Shown here in pieces: positions 9,478 to 19,573 of a stretch of 64,000 nt of DNA. The stretch is taken from the NCBI GenBank assembly GCA_004554705.1, contig SFKS01000007.1:1-64000 (forward strand). Reading direction: 5' to 3'. A program made the translations under genes and the position numbers. Within the stretch, counting starts at the first letter, position 1; each line of letters begins with the position of its first letter. Origin of the DNA: Clostridiales bacterium (GTDB taxonomy: Bacteria; Bacillota; Clostridia; TANB77; CAG-508). The notes beneath the pieces were generated by a model. It made no database searches, was not told where the DNA came from, and saw only the letters and a program-made list of their open reading frames with translations.

Positions 9478-10860
9478 TTACCACATATTTGTATAATTAC
9501 CTTCTTCTTTATATATCTCTGTATAATCATAAATATGAGTAAAATGGCTATTTACTAATTCTCTATATGTATACTTAGTTGCCCAAAGTCCCTTTGAATG
9601 ATATAAGGTATCTGCTACGTATACATGACTATCATCTATACCTATTATTATACCAATATGTCCATCATATCCTATTAGGTCACCTGCTTTTACTTTTCCT
9701 GATTTTAATAAATCCATAGTTATTCTTTGGCTTACTCCATAATCTGATAATGTTGGTAATCCTTCGCTTAGTCCTCCACCAATATCACCTAACTCATCAA
9801 ATCCACCATTTATTAAACACCAACACACAAATCCACTACAATCTAGTCCGTTTTTTATAACTCCGTTGTCTTCGCTCCATTCTCTAATATATGCTCCCCA
9901 CATGGCTGGACCTGCAACAGATTTTTCAATATCTTCAAATTTATCTGTAGATAAATATAATCCTCTATGAAAATATCTACCTTCTCCATCGCAATATGGA
10001 CGTTGATGATTGAAATGTGTTAATCTGCCATTTTCTACAAAATATGGTATTCTATATTTAAATTCTAATGATAAAAATCTTGCCGCAGCAACAACACCTG
10101 CTCTGGTTTTATAACCTGCTTCATCTATTTGATAGAATAAATACTCATCTAGAGTCTTTGCTTCCTCTTGTGTGTATTGCATATTTTTTATAAAAGGTTT
10201 CCTATTATTTATTTGTGGTAACGTTATCAGTGATGTTACTTCTACATTAATAACTTCGGAATTTCCATAATTATCTGAAACTGAAATTTTAGTTTTTCCA
10301 TCATTTATTCCTATTATTTCATCACTTTCTATTTTTGCTATATTTTCATCTTCGCTTATATATGTGATTGTTGTATCAGGAGCTCCAATAGTTTTTAATG
10401 TTGTATCAATTTTCTTTTTTTCATCTTTTACTAATTTTATATTATTATTTTTAATATCAATTTTTGCAATGCAAGAAATGTAATCAGATATAACAATTTT
10501 CTCTCCTACATTTTTTTTATCTCTTATATACACATATTTATCATCATTGCTAATTTTGATTTTGCATTTATTATTAACTATTTGTTGCCAATCAACATCA
10601 TTAAAATCAGGAGGGATTTCACCTTCTGTTGCTATACACCATAGGTCTTTTTTTATAATTAGATTATATGTTTCAAGCTCAGCATATACATTTTCATTAT
10701 CATATGAAATATTATTTAAATTTTTAATTGTTAACCCTTTTTTTAATACAACTCCATTAAATTCATCACTTTTTATAATATGTATTGATATGTCTATAAA
10801 GCAACAAATGATTAATATAAAGCATATCCATTTTGCTATATTTACAGTTTTTTCCTTCAT
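9478..10860 (-). CDS. Membrane-anchored NlpC/P60 peptidase with Ig-like domain
   Basis: A probable secreted cell-wall hydrolase of 460 residues. An N-terminal hydrophobic segment (about 10-28) anchors or exports it. A bacterial Ig-like (Big_2-type) domain spans about 135-205. The C-terminal NlpC/P60 domain has the catalytic Cys in LDCSGFVCW (about 345) and the His in YDGHIGIIIG (about 405). It would cut peptide stems of peptidoglycan. The gene ends with a dozen residues after the fold. The start has AGGAGAAT upstream. Confidence 0.85.
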   Translation of the reverse strand: MKEKTVNIAKWICFILIICCFIDISIHIIKSDEFNGVVLKKGLTIKNLNNISYDNENVYAELETYNLIIKKDLWCIATEGEIPPDFNDVDWQQIVNNKCKIKISNDDKYVYIRDKKNVGEKIVISDYISCIAKIDIKNNNIKLVKDEKKKIDTTLKTIGAPDTTITYISEDENIAKIESDEIIGINDGKTKISVSDNYGNSEVINVEVTSLITLPQINNRKPFIKNMQYTQEEAKTLDEYLFYQIDEAGYKTRAGVVAAARFLSLEFKYRIPYFVENGRLTHFNHQRPYCDGEGRYFHRGLYLSTDKFEDIEKSVAGPAMWGAYIREWSEDNGVIKNGLDCSGFVCWCLINGGFDELGDIGGGLSEGLPTLSDYGVSQRITMDLLKSGKVKAGDLIGYDGHIGIIIGIDDSHVYVADTLYHSKGLWATKYTYRELVNSHFTHIYDYTEIYKEEGNYTNMW

Positions 10861-10915
10861 TTATTATTCTCCTAATTATTACATATTTTTGAGTTTTACT
10901 ATTCTCCCTAACACT

Positions 10916-10942
10916 AAAAAGAGGATATCTTTTGACATCCCC
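10916..10942 (-). terminator. Terminator after acpP
   Basis: On the minus strand a GGGGATGTC / GATATCCTC stem (two G-T pairs) with an AAAA loop is followed by TTTTT. Confidence 0.8.
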
Positions 10943-10957
10943 TTGCTTGTTAATACT

Positions 10958-11197
10958 TTATACATTGTCTTTTATATATTCTACAACGTCACCTACTGTT
11001 ACTACTTTTTCAGCATCACTGTCTGGTATTTCTAGGTCAAATTCTTCTTCTAATGCCATAATTAATTCTACTATGTCTAAAGAATCTGCTCCTAAGTCAT
11101 CTATAAAAGAAGCTTCTGTAGTAATTGTTGATTCTGGAACTCCTAATTGCTCTATAATTATTTCTTTTACTTTGTCAAATATCTCTTCTGAACTCAT
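10958..11197 (-). CDS. acpP: Acyl carrier protein
   Basis: The carrier of growing acyl chains in fatty-acid and phospholipid synthesis. The 79 residues contain the phosphopantetheine attachment motif [10 protein letters not shown], with Ser at about 38, in an acidic helical protein. I chose the ATG at 11197 because AAAGGGGG lies nine bases upstream. An upstream in-frame start would add about 13 residues with no family support. It is placed downstream of plsX, the usual pairing, and ends in a strong terminator. Confidence 0.96.
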   Translation of the reverse strand: MSSEEIFDKVKEIIIEQLGVPESTITTEASFIDDLGADSLDIVELIMALEEEFDLEIPDSDAEKVVTVGDVVEYIKDNV

Positions 11198-11278
11198 AAG
11201 TATAACACCCCCTTTAAAATTTGTTATAACTTTCATCTATATTAAGATATTATATCAATTTGAAAATGTCAATACTTT

Positions 11279-12301
11279 TTATGTTTTTTTTTCAAATTCT
11301 TTTTTTATAATATCTACTGTTCCGCTTTTGGCAAAATTTGCAGCCTGTTTTATCGTATAGTAAAATAGTTGTTCATCACTACTTCCATGTGCTTTTACTA
11401 CAGGTTTTTGAACTCCTAAGAATAGTGCACCCCCATATTCTTTGTAATCCATTGTTTTGCTAAATCTTTTAATTGATGGCATTGATGGAAGAGCACAAAG
11501 CATAGTACCTATATTTTTCTTTAAACTTTCTGTTAATGTTCTTTTTACTAGTCTACCTAAGCCTTCTACTGTTTTTAAGAATACATTTCCTGTAAAACCA
11601 TCTGTAATAACAGCATCAATTTCTCCTGTAAATGCATCTCTTCCTTCTATATTTCCTATAAAATTTATTCCATGTTCTTCAGCTTCTTTTTTTAATAGCT
11701 TATAGCTTTCTCTTATTAATTCATTTCCCTTTGTTTCCTCTGTGCCTATATTTAATAATCCTATTGCTGGATTTTTTATGTGATATATTTTTTTTAAGTA
11801 TACATTTGCCATTTGAGCAAATTGTAACAAATTTATTGGCTTACAATTTGTATTGGCTCCTGCATCTACAAGCATTACTCCTTTTTTGTATGATGGAAGC
11901 ATTGGTGCTATTGCAGGTCTATCTACACCTTTTATTCTTCCTACTATTAAAGTTGCCCCTGTAAGCAAGGCTCCTGAATTACCTGCTGAAACAAAAACAT
12001 CTCCTTTTCCTTCTTTTAATAATCTAAAACCAACCACCATTGACGAATCTTTTTTGTTTTTTATTGCTTGTGTAGGTATATCCTCCATTTTGATTTCTTC
12101 TGTTGTGTTATATATTGTTATTCTGTCTGATATTTCTTGTATGGTTTCCTTTCCATATATTTCTTTTACTTTTTTATTAATAATATCTTCATTTCCAGTT
12201 AGTATTATTTCACCTTCGATTTCTTTTATTGCTTTGACAGCTCCCTTAATTGTTGCTTCTGGAGCATTGTCTCCACCCATAGCATCTAATATTATTTTCA
12301 T
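11279..12301 (-). CDS. plsX: Phosphate acyltransferase PlsX
   Basis: PlsX turns acyl-ACP into acyl-phosphate for phospholipid synthesis. The 340 residues begin with the family signature DAMGGDNAP. They also show FVSAGNSGALLTGA (about 100) and VLVDAGANTNCKP-like MLVDAGAN (about 150). The gene is directly upstream of acpP, as in many Bacillota. The start has AAAGGAGAT upstream. Confidence 0.96.
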   Translation of the reverse strand: MKIILDAMGGDNAPEATIKGAVKAIKEIEGEIILTGNEDIINKKVKEIYGKETIQEISDRITIYNTTEEIKMEDIPTQAIKNKKDSSMVVGFRLLKEGKGDVFVSAGNSGALLTGATLIVGRIKGVDRPAIAPMLPSYKKGVMLVDAGANTNCKPINLLQFAQMANVYLKKIYHIKNPAIGLLNIGTEETKGNELIRESYKLLKKEAEEHGINFIGNIEGRDAFTGEIDAVITDGFTGNVFLKTVEGLGRLVKRTLTESLKKNIGTMLCALPSMPSIKRFSKTMDYKEYGGALFLGVQKPVVKAHGSSDEQLFYYTIKQAANFAKSGTVDIIKKEFEKKT

Positions 12302-12406
12302 AAAAAATCTCCTTTACGTTTTCGATGTTACTATTGTATTCTTTTATGGGAAAAAAATCAAGTAATATTTAGAAAAATTTAAACTTTCTAGATTAAATTA
12401 ATCTAA

Positions 12407-12439
12407 AAGCTATATGCAAAATATTTACATATAGCTTTA
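12407..12439 (-). terminator. Terminator after the prepilin-like gene
   Basis: An 11-bp perfect stem (AAAGCTATATG with CATATAGCTTT) with an 11-base loop is followed leftward by TTTTAG. Confidence 0.7.
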
Positions 12440-12453
12440 AAGTTAATTTTAAA

Positions 12454-13776
12454 TTATTTAATATAAAGTATTGGTCTAAAAGATAATACACCTAAACAGT
12501 TATCAAATTCTTGTTCTGAACGTATTGATGCATAACCTTCAATACCATTGTTTGTTATAATACCTCCTCTTGCGTTGTAAGAGTTCCCTGTTTGAAACTC
12601 TGTTGTCCACTCTAAACAGTTTCCAGCCACATCATATATGTTTTTACTAGAATACATCGTTGTTATTCCAGTAGTGTATATTTTAAATGAGTTTTTTGAT
12701 GAAGATTGATCTTCTAATACATTTTGAAACTCACCTAAAGTATTATCTGAACCACTATAAATTGCAGCTTTTCCTCTTGATGGTTTGAAGGTATTAGAAA
12801 TATAGTAGTTTCCCCATGCTGTACTATCTGAAATCTGATGAGTATCATCTTTTACAAAATCTAACATTGCATCCCACGCTGCTCCTGTACATGCCATGCT
12901 TTTTGCTCCATATCTTGGACCATTGTATAAATTATTGCTTAAATATATAGCACCTTCAGAGGTCACATTTGTTTTGCTACTTCCCCATTTTACATAATTA
13001 TATGGATACATATCTTGTTTTACTGCAAGCTTGCTTAAATCATTTGAATTACTTGTACTGTTTCTTTCTTCCGTACTGCCTGCTTCATATCGTGCAAAAT
13101 AAAAGCCACCATATTTAAATATACTTTCCTTTAATTTTACTATTTCATTTGATATTTCTACTATGTCTGTGTTTATTTCATCTAATAATTGGGTTCCTCT
13201 TTCTTCATTTTCTTGCCAATCAGTTGCATAAAAGTTTGATAGGCTTGTTTTTGTATCAACATTTTTGTTTATTTCTACTGGAATCCACACGAACTGGTTG
13301 TATTTTGTTTTTTCTGTTCCATCCCACGTTACTTCATTTAGTTCAGTTTTTGGTATATCATATATTACTAAGCCCTCTGATACTGTTTTCTCTCCTTCAA
13401 TATTTGATACTGTAAACCCTGCAGGAATTATTGCTGTCTGATATTTTGATGTTACTATTGCAATTTGTCCTGAAGTAATAGTTGGTAAATCTACTAAAGT
13501 TTGATTATTAAGTGTTTGATTTTCAATTTTGTTTTTTTCAAGTATTAAATTGTCTACTTTGTCTTGTTGTTTGTTCACTTTTATTTCTGTTTCATTAGCA
13601 GTTTTTTGTGCAATATTAAACACTTTACCGTCTAATACTATATCTATATTTATCGCTAATAATATTAAAAGTAGTATTATTGTTATTATTAAGCTCATTA
13701 AAGTTATTCCATTTGTTTTATTAATAATGTATACGTTTTTATTTTTTTGTTTATCCCTTGTGATTTTAGGTCTCAT
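12454..13776 (-). CDS. Prepilin-like N-terminus fused to an FGE/C-type-lectin-like domain
   Basis: The 440-residue product starts with a basic leader and then GITLMSLIITIILLLILLA, which resembles a type III/IV prepilin cleavage and transmembrane segment (Gly then hydrophobic). An extracellular region follows. The C-terminal part shows YDVAGNCLEWTTE, ARGG and FRPILY, signatures of the formylglycine-generating-enzyme/C-type-lectin fold. It is likely a surface or pilus-tip protein that binds a ligand. No pilus assembly genes and no reverse transcriptase are next to it. The start has TAGGAGGAAA upstream. Confidence 0.7.
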   Translation of the reverse strand: MRPKITRDKQKNKNVYIINKTNGITLMSLIITIILLLILLAINIDIVLDGKVFNIAQKTANETEIKVNKQQDKVDNLILEKNKIENQTLNNQTLVDLPTITSGQIAIVTSKYQTAIIPAGFTVSNIEGEKTVSEGLVIYDIPKTELNEVTWDGTEKTKYNQFVWIPVEINKNVDTKTSLSNFYATDWQENEERGTQLLDEINTDIVEISNEIVKLKESIFKYGGFYFARYEAGSTEERNSTSNSNDLSKLAVKQDMYPYNYVKWGSSKTNVTSEGAIYLSNNLYNGPRYGAKSMACTGAAWDAMLDFVKDDTHQISDSTAWGNYYISNTFKPSRGKAAIYSGSDNTLGEFQNVLEDQSSSKNSFKIYTTGITTMYSSKNIYDVAGNCLEWTTEFQTGNSYNARGGIITNNGIEGYASIRSEQEFDNCLGVLSFRPILYIK

Positions 13777-13937
13777 TTAATTTCCTCCTATAATCCTTTT
13801 ACCTTTGCTTTTTTGATTATTTATATTTTTATTCTACATTATTACTTTTTTTTTGTCAATATTTTTTTCTGTTTTAGTTGCATTTATCTAATATTTGGTT
13901 TAAAATAGATATAGTATAAATTTTGGAGGTTTTAAAA

Positions 13938-14552
13938 ATGGAGCTTAACCCTATTATTATTGGAATTGCAGGCGGAACTGGTTCTGGAAAAAGTACTTTA
14001 GCTGAAAATATAAGAAAAGAGTTTGCTGATAATATCTCAATGCTTTCTCACGATTATTATTATAAAAGTCACTCTGAACTTTCTTTTGATGAAAGAAAGA
14101 AATTAAATTTTGACCATCCAGATGCTTTTGATACGGATTTACTTATTGAACATTTAACTAAGCTTAAAAATGGTGAAGTAATTCGTAGACCTAATTATTC
14201 ATTTGTTGACCATTTAAGAGAAGATCAAACATTTGAAGTAGTTCCTAAGAAAGTTATTTTATTGGATGGTATTTTAATATTTGAAAATAAAGAGCTAAGA
14301 GACATGATGGATATTAAGATATTTGTTGATACTGATGCGGATATTCGTTTTATTAGAAGATTAGTTCGTGATGTAAGTGATAGAGGACGTACAATTGACT
14401 CTGTTATTGAACAATATACAACTACTGTTAAACCTATGCATGAGCAGTTTGTTGAGCCAAGTAAAAAATATGCAGATATTATTGTCCCTGAAGGTGGATA
14501 CAATCACGTTGCACTTAATATGATTATTGAAAAAATAAGAAGCATTATCTAG
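13938..14552 (+). CDS. udk: Uridine kinase
   Basis: Phosphorylates uridine and cytidine in pyrimidine salvage. The 204 residues carry a Walker A motif GGTGSGKST near the N-terminus, the DHPDAFD substrate motif (about 55) and RRLVRD. I chose the ATG at 13938 because GGAGGT lies eight bases upstream. An upstream in-frame TTG would place that site inside the gene. It is divergent from the prepilin-like gene and convergent with lepB. Confidence 0.95.
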   Translation: MELNPIIIGIAGGTGSGKSTLAENIRKEFADNISMLSHDYYYKSHSELSFDERKKLNFDHPDAFDTDLLIEHLTKLKNGEVIRRPNYSFVDHLREDQTFEVVPKKVILLDGILIFENKELRDMMDIKIFVDTDADIRFIRRLVRDVSDRGRTIDSVIEQYTTTVKPMHEQFVEPSKKYADIIVPEGGYNHVALNMIIEKIRSII

Positions 14553-14563
14553 TGCTTCTTATT
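14534..14563. terminator. Bidirectional terminator between udk and lepB
   Basis: An 11-bp stem (AATAAGAAGCA with TGCTTCTTATT) overlaps both stop codons, with T-rich or A-rich flanks suitable for both directions. Confidence 0.7.
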
Positions 14564-15236
14564 TTACTTTCCCAAATTGTTTAATTGGCCAGTAGCGTAA
14601 TATTACTTTTCCTTCTACTTTTTCTAGTGGTACACAGCCAAATGTTCTGCTATCCATACTTTCATCTCTATTATCTCCTAGTACATATATACATCCTTCT
14701 GGTACTATTACATCATTGTAATATACTGTTTTTGTAGTCACTCCCTTTTGTAAATAATCCTCTACTAATTCCTCTCCGTTTATATATACTTTTCCGTTAG
14801 CTATTTGAACTCTATCTCCTTCTACTCCTATTACTCTTTTTATATAGCTTGTTTTTGTTAGCTCTAGTACATAGTATACTAAATATTGAGTTGCATTTTG
14901 GGGTTCATAATTGTATATGGCTACTTTATTTGATAAGTCAACTTCTGTACCTTTTTTAACTTCGCTTGGTGCTTCAAAGGTTATTATATCTCCAGTTTTA
15001 TATTGATTTTTTGTAATTCTTTTTACTCTACTTAATACTACTCTTTGATTTTCCTTAAGTGTTGGATACATTGATGATTGTTTTACTACTGTTGATGTTA
15101 TTATGTAATACCTTGTAGCTAATGCAATAATTAATGCTAAAAATATGCAAAAGCACCATTCTAAAATTTCCTTAAAAACTTTAACTTCTTTTTCTTCAAT
15201 TTTTTCTATTTCTTCTTCCATTTGTTCTAACCTCAT
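14559..15236 (-). CDS. lepB: Signal peptidase I
   Basis: A membrane serine protease that removes signal peptides. The 225 residues have an N-terminal membrane segment (about 27-47), the catalytic-Ser region SSMYPTL (about 54-60), the catalytic-Lys region YIKRVIGVEGD (about 131) and the GDNRDESMDSR box near the C-terminus. The ATG at 15236 has no good ribosome binding site. A second ATG five codons later has GAGGTT eight bases upstream and may be the true start. It plausibly serves the sortase-anchored proteins nearby. Confidence 0.93.
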   Translation of the reverse strand: MRLEQMEEEIEKIEEKEVKVFKEILEWCFCIFLALIIALATRYYIITSTVVKQSSMYPTLKENQRVVLSRVKRITKNQYKTGDIITFEAPSEVKKGTEVDLSNKVAIYNYEPQNATQYLVYYVLELTKTSYIKRVIGVEGDRVQIANGKVYINGEELVEDYLQKGVTTKTVYYNDVIVPEGCIYVLGDNRDESMDSRTFGCVPLEKVEGKVILRYWPIKQFGKVK

Positions 15237-15351
15237 ATTTATTATAACATTATTTAAAGTTTTTTTACAAGAGTTTTTTACTCTTTTTTGCTTGATTTTA
15301 GTTTAGAAATATTATACAATATATATATTATATTTGAAGGGAGATTTTCAT

Positions 15352-15837
15352 ATGGAGAATAATGAAGAGAAGAAAAGAGAGACCGCAAAACACACTAACG
15401 ATACCTCAGTAAAGAGTTCGAAAATATGCTATTTTATTTTAATTATGATAATCTTATTTGTTATAGTCGCTGGAGTTTTCTTTTTAATGCCTTTTGTTCA
15501 TTTACATGATAATAAAGTTAATAGTTCAAATAGTAAAGCTTTTAATTTAGAAGATGCTAAACAATTTGAAAATGCCAGTCATTTGACTTCAAAAAATTTG
15601 AAGATTGATGTAGAAACTGGAATTTCTAAGGTTAAAGGAAGTGTTTATAATTCTTCTGAAGAAATAATTAGAAATATAAAGTGTATTTATTCACTTGTTG
15701 ATAATAATAATAATATTGTTTATGAACTAGAGATTCCAATTTCAAGAATAAAAGCAAATGACCATTCTGCCTTTTCTTCTATTTCAGCTGTAGATTTATC
15801 TAGTGTTGTAAATTATACTGTTAGATTAGCTGAATAA
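15352..15837 (+). CDS. Membrane-anchored FxLYD-like protein
   Basis: A 161-residue protein with a charged cytoplasmic N-terminus, one membrane segment (about 28-50) and an extracellular beta-rich domain (SKVKGSVYNSSEE ... IYSLVDNNNNIV) of the FxLYD type. The function is unknown. The ATG at 15352 is chosen over an upstream TTG because GAAGGGAG sits just before it. A second gene with a similar layout is found at 49218-49595. A terminator follows. Confidence 0.7.
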   Translation: MENNEEKKRETAKHTNDTSVKSSKICYFILIMIILFVIVAGVFFLMPFVHLHDNKVNSSNSKAFNLEDAKQFENASHLTSKNLKIDVETGISKVKGSVYNSSEEIIRNIKCIYSLVDNNNNIVYELEIPISRIKANDHSAFSSISAVDLSSVVNYTVRLAE

Positions 15838-15844
15838 ATATTTT

Positions 15845-15873
15845 TAGCCCAATAGTAATTGGGCTACTTTTTT
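15845..15873 (+). terminator. Terminator after the FxLYD-like gene
   Basis: A 9-bp stem (TAGCCCAAT with ATTGGGCTA) with a tetraloop AGTA is followed by ACTTTTTTTA. Confidence 0.88.
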
Positions 15874-15900
15874 TATGTAATTTTTCCTATGCACATAAAT

Positions 15901-15927
15901 AAAGAGCAACTTATATCGTTGCTCTTT
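15901..15927 (-). terminator. Terminator after the surface-protein gene
   Basis: A 10-bp stem (AAAGAGCAAC with GTTGCTCTTT), followed leftward by ATTTATT. It shows that the surface protein really ends at 15934 without a C-terminal sorting signal. Confidence 0.75.
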
Positions 15928-15933
15928 ATTATT

Positions 15934-18900
15934 TTATTGTTCAACTGTTTTTGTGTTGTATTTTATTACAATTTGCTTTGTTGTATCTATACCTGATAAA
16001 TCTACGTAGTATGGTCCAACTTCATCATTTGGCTTTACAAGTCCTGCTGTTTTAGCTTCTTCAAAGTTGTATTTTGTTGTTCCATATGATATTTCAAATT
16101 CTTTTGCAGTATCAATGTCTGTTAATTCAACTATTTTACTTGTTAATTCTGCTTCTGTCATTACTCTTTCTGTTGTTACTGTTGCATTTGCGTTTATGAA
16201 GCTATTCATTATATTAGTTAAAGTTTCTGTATCCATATTTCCTAGATAAGAACCATCTGCATAACTGTAAGCTCCTGCTGTTTTGCCATTTTTTATTATC
16301 TTGTTATACAATATCTTTTCTGTTAAATTTCCACTATTGCATGCTGTTATATTGCCTGCTGTTGGATTTAATATTGCATTTGCTAGTTTATCTGAATTTG
16401 ATACACCAAATCCTATTGTATAGAATTTTGCTTCTGTATTATTATAGTGTTTTCCAATTTCTCCTTTATAATAATGTGCTGTTCTTATTGTATAGTATGC
16501 TTCGTCTGATGAAGTATCTGAACCACTACCATTTCCATCTGCATTTGCTGAATCTGTTGGTTTACCATTCCATGTTGTAGAAGCATATGTTGGTAATCCA
16601 TCTGTTAATAACATCATAATAGGAATTCTTGTTACTGGTTCATATTCTGTACCTTCTCCATCCTTGTCGTATGTTACTGTTGCACCTAATAGTTGCTTAG
16701 CCCCTTCATATATACCTGTTTGTGTGTATGTTCCTCCTGTTACACTAACAGTTACAGTATCTTTACCATTAACATTTGTTGAAATTGCTGCTGACTCTAC
16801 AGTGTATTTCCAATTTCCATAGTGGTCTGTGTATACCTTCTCCCACTCATTGTTATCAGAATATGTTAAATATTGACCTGAAGATTTTGCAGTATATTTT
16901 CCTAACGGTAATAGCACTTGTGTTTTTGTTTTTCCTTGGTTAGCACTAAAAGCAATCACACTAACTCTGTTTTCTGGATTCTTAGACATAATACTTGCAA
17001 TTGTACTATTTACTGCTGAAACCATATCTTCTGCTTTTGATTGTGGGTTGCCATTTGCATCACTTGAGTTATATTCTAACATACTTCCTGATACATCTAG
17101 TACTAATACAACATCTACTGGTACTGTATTTTGTGTTGCGGTTGTTGAGTGTGATGTTACTTTTACAATACCTTTTGCTGTATTTGTTACCGTTAATGTA
17201 TCATCACTATATGTTGTTGTATATTCTGGCATTACTACTTCTTTAGCTCTATAAGTATTTAATACTACTTTACCATTTTCTACTACTAAATTGCCATTTG
17301 CATCTGTTTTATATTTTGGTAAGTTTGTAAATGTATGTGTTGTTTTACCACTTGTTAATTCTACTGTTCTGCAAGGTTCTGATTCATCATTTTTGTAAAG
17401 ATTAATTGTTATTGTTGGTTTTGTTATATCTTTTGCTGTATCCCAAACTTTATTTACTGTAACTGTTGTTGTTGTTTGGGCTATTGTGTTTGTAATTGTT
17501 TGTGACCATGTTGTGCCTGATTTAGTAACTTCACTATAGCTTGGAGTATATCCTGTTATATCTTTTTCTCTTACTTCATATCTGTTTTCAGTAAATGATG
17601 TTACTTCTCCATATTCATCTAATACTATTGTATATCTTTCTAAATTTTCAAATGTACAAGATGTTTGACCTTTATTTATTGTTTTTGTTATTCCTGTTGC
17701 AACATTATTTTTGTATAATTCAACTGTAATATTTTTTCTATTGTCAGCTACACCTTCATCTACCCAAACTTTATTTGCTATAAAGCTTATTTCTGTTTGT
17801 TCTAATGAGTTTGTAACATTTTGTGTATAATTTCCATTATTATCTGGTGTTACTGTACTATAAGAAACGCTGTATCCTGTTTGACCTGTTGTTTCTACTA
17901 CTTTATATTCATTTAATTGAACTTTTCCATTTACTAATACATAATTTCCTTCGCTGTCTACTTTGTATTTTGGTAATCCTGTAAAGCTAAACGTTGTTGT
18001 ACCATCTGCTAATTCTATTGAGTAGTCTACACCATTTACTTTGTATGGTTCATTGTTTTGGTAAACTTGAAGTGTAATAGTATCATGTTCTGTTCCTACT
18101 GGGTCTATCCATATCTTGCTTCCACTTAGGCTTACATATTCTTGTTTTATTGTATTTACGAAGTTATTTCCTTCTTGCTTGCTTGTGTAACCTGTTGGCA
18201 CTACTTCTTCTACTGTGTAGCTGTATACATGACCATCTGTTAAGTCCCTGTGAAGCTATATGTGTTGTTTGCTGTTACTTTTGTTGTTTTGTATTCTTTT
18301 CCATCTCTTAATAACTTAATTATTACTTCTGGAAATTCAGTTCCTGCTGGTGCTATCCATGTCTTTGTTCCTTCTACTTTTAGTGTGCTGTCTTGTTTTA
18401 TTGTATTTTTTATATCATATCCTTTTTCAGATACTTGATATGTATAATTTTCTAATTCATTTTCACTTACTTGATATATTATTTCATTTTTATTGTCATC
18501 ATATTTTGGTAAATTTGTAAATGTATATGTCCAGTTTCCTTCTGCATCTGGTCTTACTTCTTGTTCTGCAACTATGTCATTTCCTGCAATTAGATTTACT
18601 ACTATACTTTCTGGTCTTGTTTGATATGCATTGTTATTATCTACCCATGTTTTTGTTCCTGATATTGTTACATCTGGATTTACTGGTACTGTTTTGTCTT
18701 CGTCTTCTACTGTTGTTTTTCCGTCTGTTGCATATGCTTTATTTTCTATATTTTTTTGTACTTCTAGTATGCCGTCTGCTGTTTCTACTGCTTCTACTGC
18801 TTCTATATCCTCTTGTGTTACTACATATCCTACTTTTAATGTTGCTTGTTTTCCAGCATCTAATGTTTCAATTTTTGCTAATTCTTCGTTTGCTTTTACT

Positions 18901-19553
18901 GTTTGACCATCAAAAATTACATCTAATGAGTCTGTTACAACTACATTAGTTGCTTTATAGTTTCCGCTATTTGATACTTTAATTGTGTAAATTATTGTAT
19001 CTCCCACTCTTACCATTGGTAGATTGTTTTCTGTTACTGGTATTTGTTCTTCTTGATTTGCTCTTACTACTGCTGTTGCTGTTTTTTCGATTCCTAGTAC
19101 AGGTTTGAAAATTCCCATATCTGCTGTGATTGCTGGAATTGCAAGTGTAGTCCAAGATAGTTTAAGATCTTCAAATACTTTTCTTTCTTCTATTCTTACA
19201 GTCTCTTCTATTCCTGCTACAGCTTCTTCTGTTCTAGGCCTTGTTGTACCAGTTGTTCCTGGTCTAGTTGTTTCACTTGGTGTTGCACCTTCTGTTGTTG
19301 AAGGTTCTGTTGGTATTTGTGTATTGTCTCCAGTTGTATTGTTTTCGCTTGGTATTGTTGTGTTTTCATCTGTTTGATTGTTATTTTCTTCTCTACCTGT
19401 TGCTGGTAAGTTTTGTACTTGTTTTTGTTCAGCAGCAGCTGCTTCGCCTCTGTCTTTTAAGAAGATTGTTACACCTGTTGCAGAAGCACCAATTAAAACC
19501 AAAGATACAAGTCCAATTACTACATTTTTTGTGTTTAAAAACTTCTTTTTCAT
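15934..19553 (-). pseudogene. Large Cna-B/VWA surface protein, interrupted by a -1 frame break
   Basis: The N-terminal part (19553 to about 18240) has a membrane segment, an NLPATG motif just after it, a Thr/Pro/Asn linker, a DUF11-type domain and one to two Cna-B domains. The C-terminal part continues in another frame with about three more Cna-B domains and a VWA domain with MIDAS motif DVSGSM. The two parts join inside the second Cna-B domain at FTG/LTDGH, near 18240, where one base is missing (or two extra) and TAA follows. No CGG is present here. The start at 19553 has GGAGGTT upstream. It could be a real pseudogene, a phase-variable adhesin or a sequence error. Confidence 0.75.
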
Positions 19554-19573
19554 TTTAACCTCCATTAAAATTC

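Noticed and set aside
12454..13776. A diversity-generating retroelement target
   Set aside because: The fold is suggestive, but there is no reverse transcriptase, no template repeat and no initiation element in the window.
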